Assembly: GCA_029531795.1 (NCBI GenBank)
Contig: JAPEIS010000001.1
Location: 3,968,001 to 4,032,000, forward strand
Length of the DNA: 64,000 bases
Origin: Sclerotinia nivalis
Lineage: Eukaryota > Ascomycota > Leotiomycetes > Helotiales > Sclerotiniaceae
Reading direction: 5' to 3'
Shown: positions 60,284-64,000 of the stretch, piece after piece
How the letters are laid out: each line of letters starts with the position of its first letter
How positions within the stretch are numbered: position 1 is the stretch's first letter
Made by a program: the position numbers and the translations under genes
The notes under the pieces: model-generated
The model's database searches: none
Told to the model about the DNA's origin: nothing
The model's input: the letters and a program-made list of their open reading frames with translations, nothing else

Positions 60284-60799
60284 CTTGAGTAAGACCTCTT
60301 TGTCGCAGTGCGATGATTGAAAGTTTGAGTATCCTTTGGTACCAGCTTGTTTTCGGGGGAGTTGTTTATATGCAATTATAAATTCATGGCTGTTTGCACA
60401 AAACAGGTTGCCTTTGGCAATAAAATTAGTTGAGAGTTCTCAAAAAGTTGACATGGGAACTTGGAAGCTCTGTTGTGGTCTGAGCGTCAAAGCTCCTGTA
60501 CAAGAAAATATCACGGGAACTGCCGATAAAAAAATGATATTGACCCGCATGATAAAACAATACATCTCCTTAGGAATTCCATTTATATTGTCCCGTATTC
60601 TTATTGCAGTCTAAAATGCAATAGTGTGGAAAAAATAAACAGTTGATAGTTGGTCAATATCAGGAAGTGAAAGGGATAGATCCCTCTGATTAGTTTCATT
60701 ATAGGAAAGGAGAGAATATGAAGTAGCATTGTACAAATCCATCCAATTCTGTATTTATATTTCTATCTACCCATTATATTCCTATAGCTTTTATTATCA
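60284..60799. other. Intergenic region
   Basis: The 5' side of the RNA-binding protein gene meets the 3' end of the GH92 gene. An ORF-like stretch at 60336-60614 has no support. Confidence 0.4.
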
Positions 60800-63646
60800 T
60801 TATTCATTTCCAGCATGGCTTCTCTCATCAAAAATTCTTCTATTCGTCCCAGAAGGTGTCCAAGGTTCAAGAGCTTCTTCAGATGAAGCCTCATGAAGTC
60901 CTCCTACCTTAATCATAGGTACCTTCCTGGGGCTTGTAGTATCTCCACTGATACTTTGAACCTCATTCTTTGGAATGGCTGATCTCTTCAAATCATCCTT
61001 TGGAGCATCATTTGATCTCCGTCTAATCCATTCCAAAAACTTTTGTTTGTAGTCTTTACTACCAGGTTCATTTCCCCCTCTCTTGTCTTGACCCTCAGCA
61101 TCTATATTTATTATAGCATTTCTCCTTCGCCAATACCAGATTCCTGCGCAGGAAACTGTTACTACAATTACAGCCGTGATCACAAAAGCTATCGCTCTCA
61201 GAATTTCTCTTTTTCTCTCCTCTGCGATATTGTGGTGAGACTTAGGATTGGGAGCCGTTGGTACTGGAGTTAGAATACTGTTGGGATCGGCAGTATCGCT
61301 GACTGTACTCGCTGGACTTGGCGGTGCTGGTCCAGTTGTCCAGTTGGAGGGTTTAGGTCCAAGAACAAAATCCATCGTTCCACCATTCGCAAAGATATCG
61401 TTCCAGGTAAACCAAGATTTATTCCACGACATTCCGTTGACTTTGAGGGATTGGACGTAGAAGGAAGATTCAGACCCGCCGACGGTGGTCATGGCAAGCG
61501 ATTTCCCACCACCAAGTGAAATAGTTGTATTGGCAAACCATGGACTGCCAATCAAGAAAGTGGTTTGCCCAACCATTGGGTATAGACCAAGCATATTCCA
61601 AATCAACCATGATTCCATTGCACCAGCATCACTATTTCCTGGCAACCCACCAGGACTAGAGGAGTAGTATGACTTTGCAATGTATCGAGATTGCATGACA
61701 CTCAAATCTTGTCTTCCTACGTAGTTGTACAAATATGGTGTAGTGAACGATGGCTCATTACCTGGGTTGAAAATCGTATTATTAAAGCCCGACGAGCGCC
61801 CAGAGGTGTTGATTCCAGGTTTGAACATGGTGTTAAGACGGTTCACAAAAGTTGATGGTCCACCTGACAATGCAATCAGGGTGTTCATGTCATGATGCAT
61901 ATTGAAGGAATATTCCCAAGGTAATGCCTCGTAATACGCATCCCTCCAATAACATCCACCACAAGAAAGTGGGTTCTGTTTGATGAATCCTGCAGTACTT
62001 CTAGGAACGAGAAATCCATTGAACCCAAGAGAAGTAGCATTCAGATTCCAATGGTTTACCCAATTTCGAGATCTGTTCAAATATTTTGTTGCATCGTCTT
62101 TTATACCTAGCCCAGTTGCTACTTGATACAGAGAAAAGTCGTTGAAGGAATATTCGACTGCTCGAGAAACTGCTCGACCATATTTTGGTGTAATGTATCC
62201 GTACTGTAACCAATCAGGAAGGGCTCCACGCCCTTCTTTCGTTGAAGAGGAATTGTCTCGAGGATCGTTGTTATTGACTGGGACAATTTCAGCATTTTTG
62301 ACCATAGCTTGGTATCCGGTGGTCCAGTTTACTGCCCCTCTCACCCCTTTTACGTAGGCATCAGCTAGTACGTTATCAGAATTTGATCCCCCTTGTGTTG
62401 CGCCATTGAAATTTGAGGACCTGGCATCTGGCATATAACCTTCAAATCGAAATATATCAATTAGTGATCGAACATACTCCTCATATGCTACTGGCTGAAG
62501 TATATGAAGTAACGAGAAAGTACACCGAAATAAGTCCCAGGTCGTAAAGGTATCATCATAGTATGGCTCTGAAGAAATCCATAATGGATTTTCCCCGGTA
62601 CGGTTGGATGGTAGTAAGTGCATGAAATATAGAGAGCTATACAACAATCGTAGGTTCGTTTTGTTGGTCTCAGTAGTCGTGACTTTGGATAAGACTTGGG
62701 TGTTCCAGACAATTTTCGCGTCGTTGGTCAAGGTTGAGAGCGTTATACCAGAAGGTATTTGAGAATTAACATTTTCGCAAGCCTGCGCTGAAGATATGAA
62801 AGATATTCCAACCCTAGAGACTACCGTTGTACTGTTGAAACTAAATATTGCCCCTAGTCGAGTGTTGGAAGAAACAGTTTTCTCTGTACTGTAACTAGCA
62901 ACTGTGCTTCCATTAAGACTCGTCCCGACAAATGTCTTTACCGTCGATGGACTTTCAAAGTAACCACAAAAGTATATTCTCCAGTCAGGTGCCATGTTCC
63001 AGCCATTGTTATAATCCCCGAACCCCTCATAATGGCCATCCTCTAACAAAGTAATATTCCCACCAAGATAATTCTGAGAAAGGCCTTGTTTTCGATATGA
63101 TGGTAATACGTGAGACACATCGACGACTACATTTGGGATTCCTTTACCCCCCGGAAATGTATACTGATAGAAGCCCGCACGACTTGTTGCCCCAAGTTCA
63201 ACAGTAATGTTACTTCCCAGCGAGGCTTTGTAATAGCCTACAGATGTGACATCGGCAGAAGCTCGAGTGTCATTCAAGTTGGCCAAAGGGTTAGTTATAT
63301 TCCCAAGGACTGGCATTTGTGAGACGACGCCATATTTTGGAGCTCCTCCAGTTCCACTTTCATGCATCATGGAGAACCCGGTAAAGTTACCACGCAATTC
63401 AGTTCCAGAATAACTATCGCTTCCCGTAAACATGTCAGGCCCAAGTTTGACCATACCAAAAGGTAAAGAAACCCCAGGGAAGGTGTTGCCTCCATTAGCT
63501 TCTCCATCCTAGAAAACATATTAGGCAAACTATCGTATATTGATAGCGTAGAAACTTACTGTTGTGAGAACATATTGTGAAAAATCCACAGTAGACTGAG
63601 CTGCCACTCCCATCATGAGCCCAATCAGGGTGATATAAAAGTACAT
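60800..63646 (-). CDS. GH92 exo-alpha-mannosidase with C-terminal TM anchor
   Basis: Two exons, 63646-63560 and 63508-60800, joined in phase 0 by a 51-nt GTAAGT intron, encode 931 aa. A signal peptide (MYFYITLIGLMMGVAAQS) is followed by the N-terminal GH92 beta domain ('DGEANGGNTFPGVSLPFGMV'; 'GTGGAPKYGVVSQMP') and the catalytic (alpha/alpha)6 domain ('WDLFRCTFSLLHIL', 'CYWRDAYYEALPWEYSFNMHHDMN', 'PGNSDAGAMESWLIWNMLGLYP' and 'FLIGSPWF'). GH92 enzymes remove terminal alpha-linked mannose, most often alpha-1,2, with calcium. Many N-glycosylation sites fit passage through the ER. A Pro/Thr linker, a TM helix (AIAFVITAVIVVTVSCAGIWYW) and a basic cytoplasmic tail of about 110 residues follow, so it is probably bound to the plasma membrane or an endomembrane. 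Confidence 0.88.
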
Positions 63647-64000
63647 TAGAAAGGTGTTAAAAATAAAATGCTTGGCAGAAGTTGGCTACAATTCCATGAT
63701 TATAAAGTCTTGAATCGTTCGATAAAGAATCATACAATCATATATGATTAAGCATATCAGCTATCGTAAGTCGAGTCATGAACACCTTGTGCTTCTCATG
63801 ATGGTACAAAAAGTAAGGAAGATCATCTGTATAGGAGGAAGTGTTTACACGGATGACCTGGGAGAGTTATAATAGAGCTGTGATTCACAAAGAATATGGA
63901 ACCAACGTAAATTATATTGAAAAGTAACAGAATGATAAAGTTGAAGACAATCTAACGTTGACAAAAGGAAAGAATGATCGAGGACTAGAGCAGGCCAAGA
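63647..64000. promoter_or_regulatory. Upstream region of the GH92 gene
   Basis: Noncoding, AT-rich sequence 5' of the GH92 start. No specific site can be assigned. The window ends here. Confidence 0.4.

Overview
This window looks like nuclear DNA of a filamentous ascomycete, most likely a leotiomycete of the Botrytis/Sclerotinia type. That placement is inferred from gene content and style, not from a search. The genes are eukaryotic, with introns of about 50-105 nt (GTAAGT/GTATGT donors, CTAAC-like branch sites), AT-rich intergenic DNA, Q/S-rich proteins, and a Fot1/pogo transposon decayed in the manner of fungal repeat-induced point mutation (RIP). No rRNA, tRNA, CRISPR array or bacterial operon was seen.

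Layout. 0-4 kb is gene-poor wreckage: a remnant of an SRPK-like kinase (about 1.64-1.93 kb, minus), a LINE-like 3' tail, an AT-rich block, and a HeLo-domain (prion-inhibition/incompatibility) pseudogene at 3.28-3.91 kb. 4-15 kb holds housekeeping genes: the PP2A leucine carboxyl methyltransferase ppm1, a dual-specificity-phosphatase-like protein, the endocytic EH protein end3, two small two-TM membrane proteins, and an LSH/Irc5-type SNF2 remodeler. 15.1-17.0 kb is a complete 1.85-kb Fot1-like element with perfect terminal inverted repeats but a dead transposase.

17.4-28.6 kb is the most unusual region. It is a cluster of related regulator-like genes. The best member (17.4-19.3 kb, minus) encodes two SANT/Myb-like domains, a canonical 60-residue homeodomain, an NLS-like stretch and a C-terminal coiled coil. 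A second member lies at 22.96-24.40 kb, a decaying third at 25.0-26.5 kb and an eroded fourth at 27.4-28.6 kb. The three recognisable homeodomains share a phase-0 intron at the same codon boundary, just before the helix-3 aromatic residue. Two further genes of unknown function, at 19.9-20.5 and 21.2-22.2 kb, sit inside the cluster.

28.6-64 kb returns to conserved genes separated by long intergenic stretches: a LIM-LIM-RhoGAP Rho/Cdc42 regulator, the CLASP microtubule protein stu1, a basic-secretory-protein-like metallopeptidase, an N-terminally anchored acidic protein, the telomere-capping-maintenance protein mtc6, the ER translocon subunit sec62 (with expanded Q-rich repeats), a DUF3431 type II membrane protein, an RBM26/27-like PWI-CCCH-RRM protein, and a membrane-anchored GH92 alpha-mannosidase. 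A second LINE-like tail is at 37.8 kb.

The conserved genes are functionally unrelated to each other, as is usual in fungi. The SANT-homeodomain cluster is the only block where neighbours appear related by descent.
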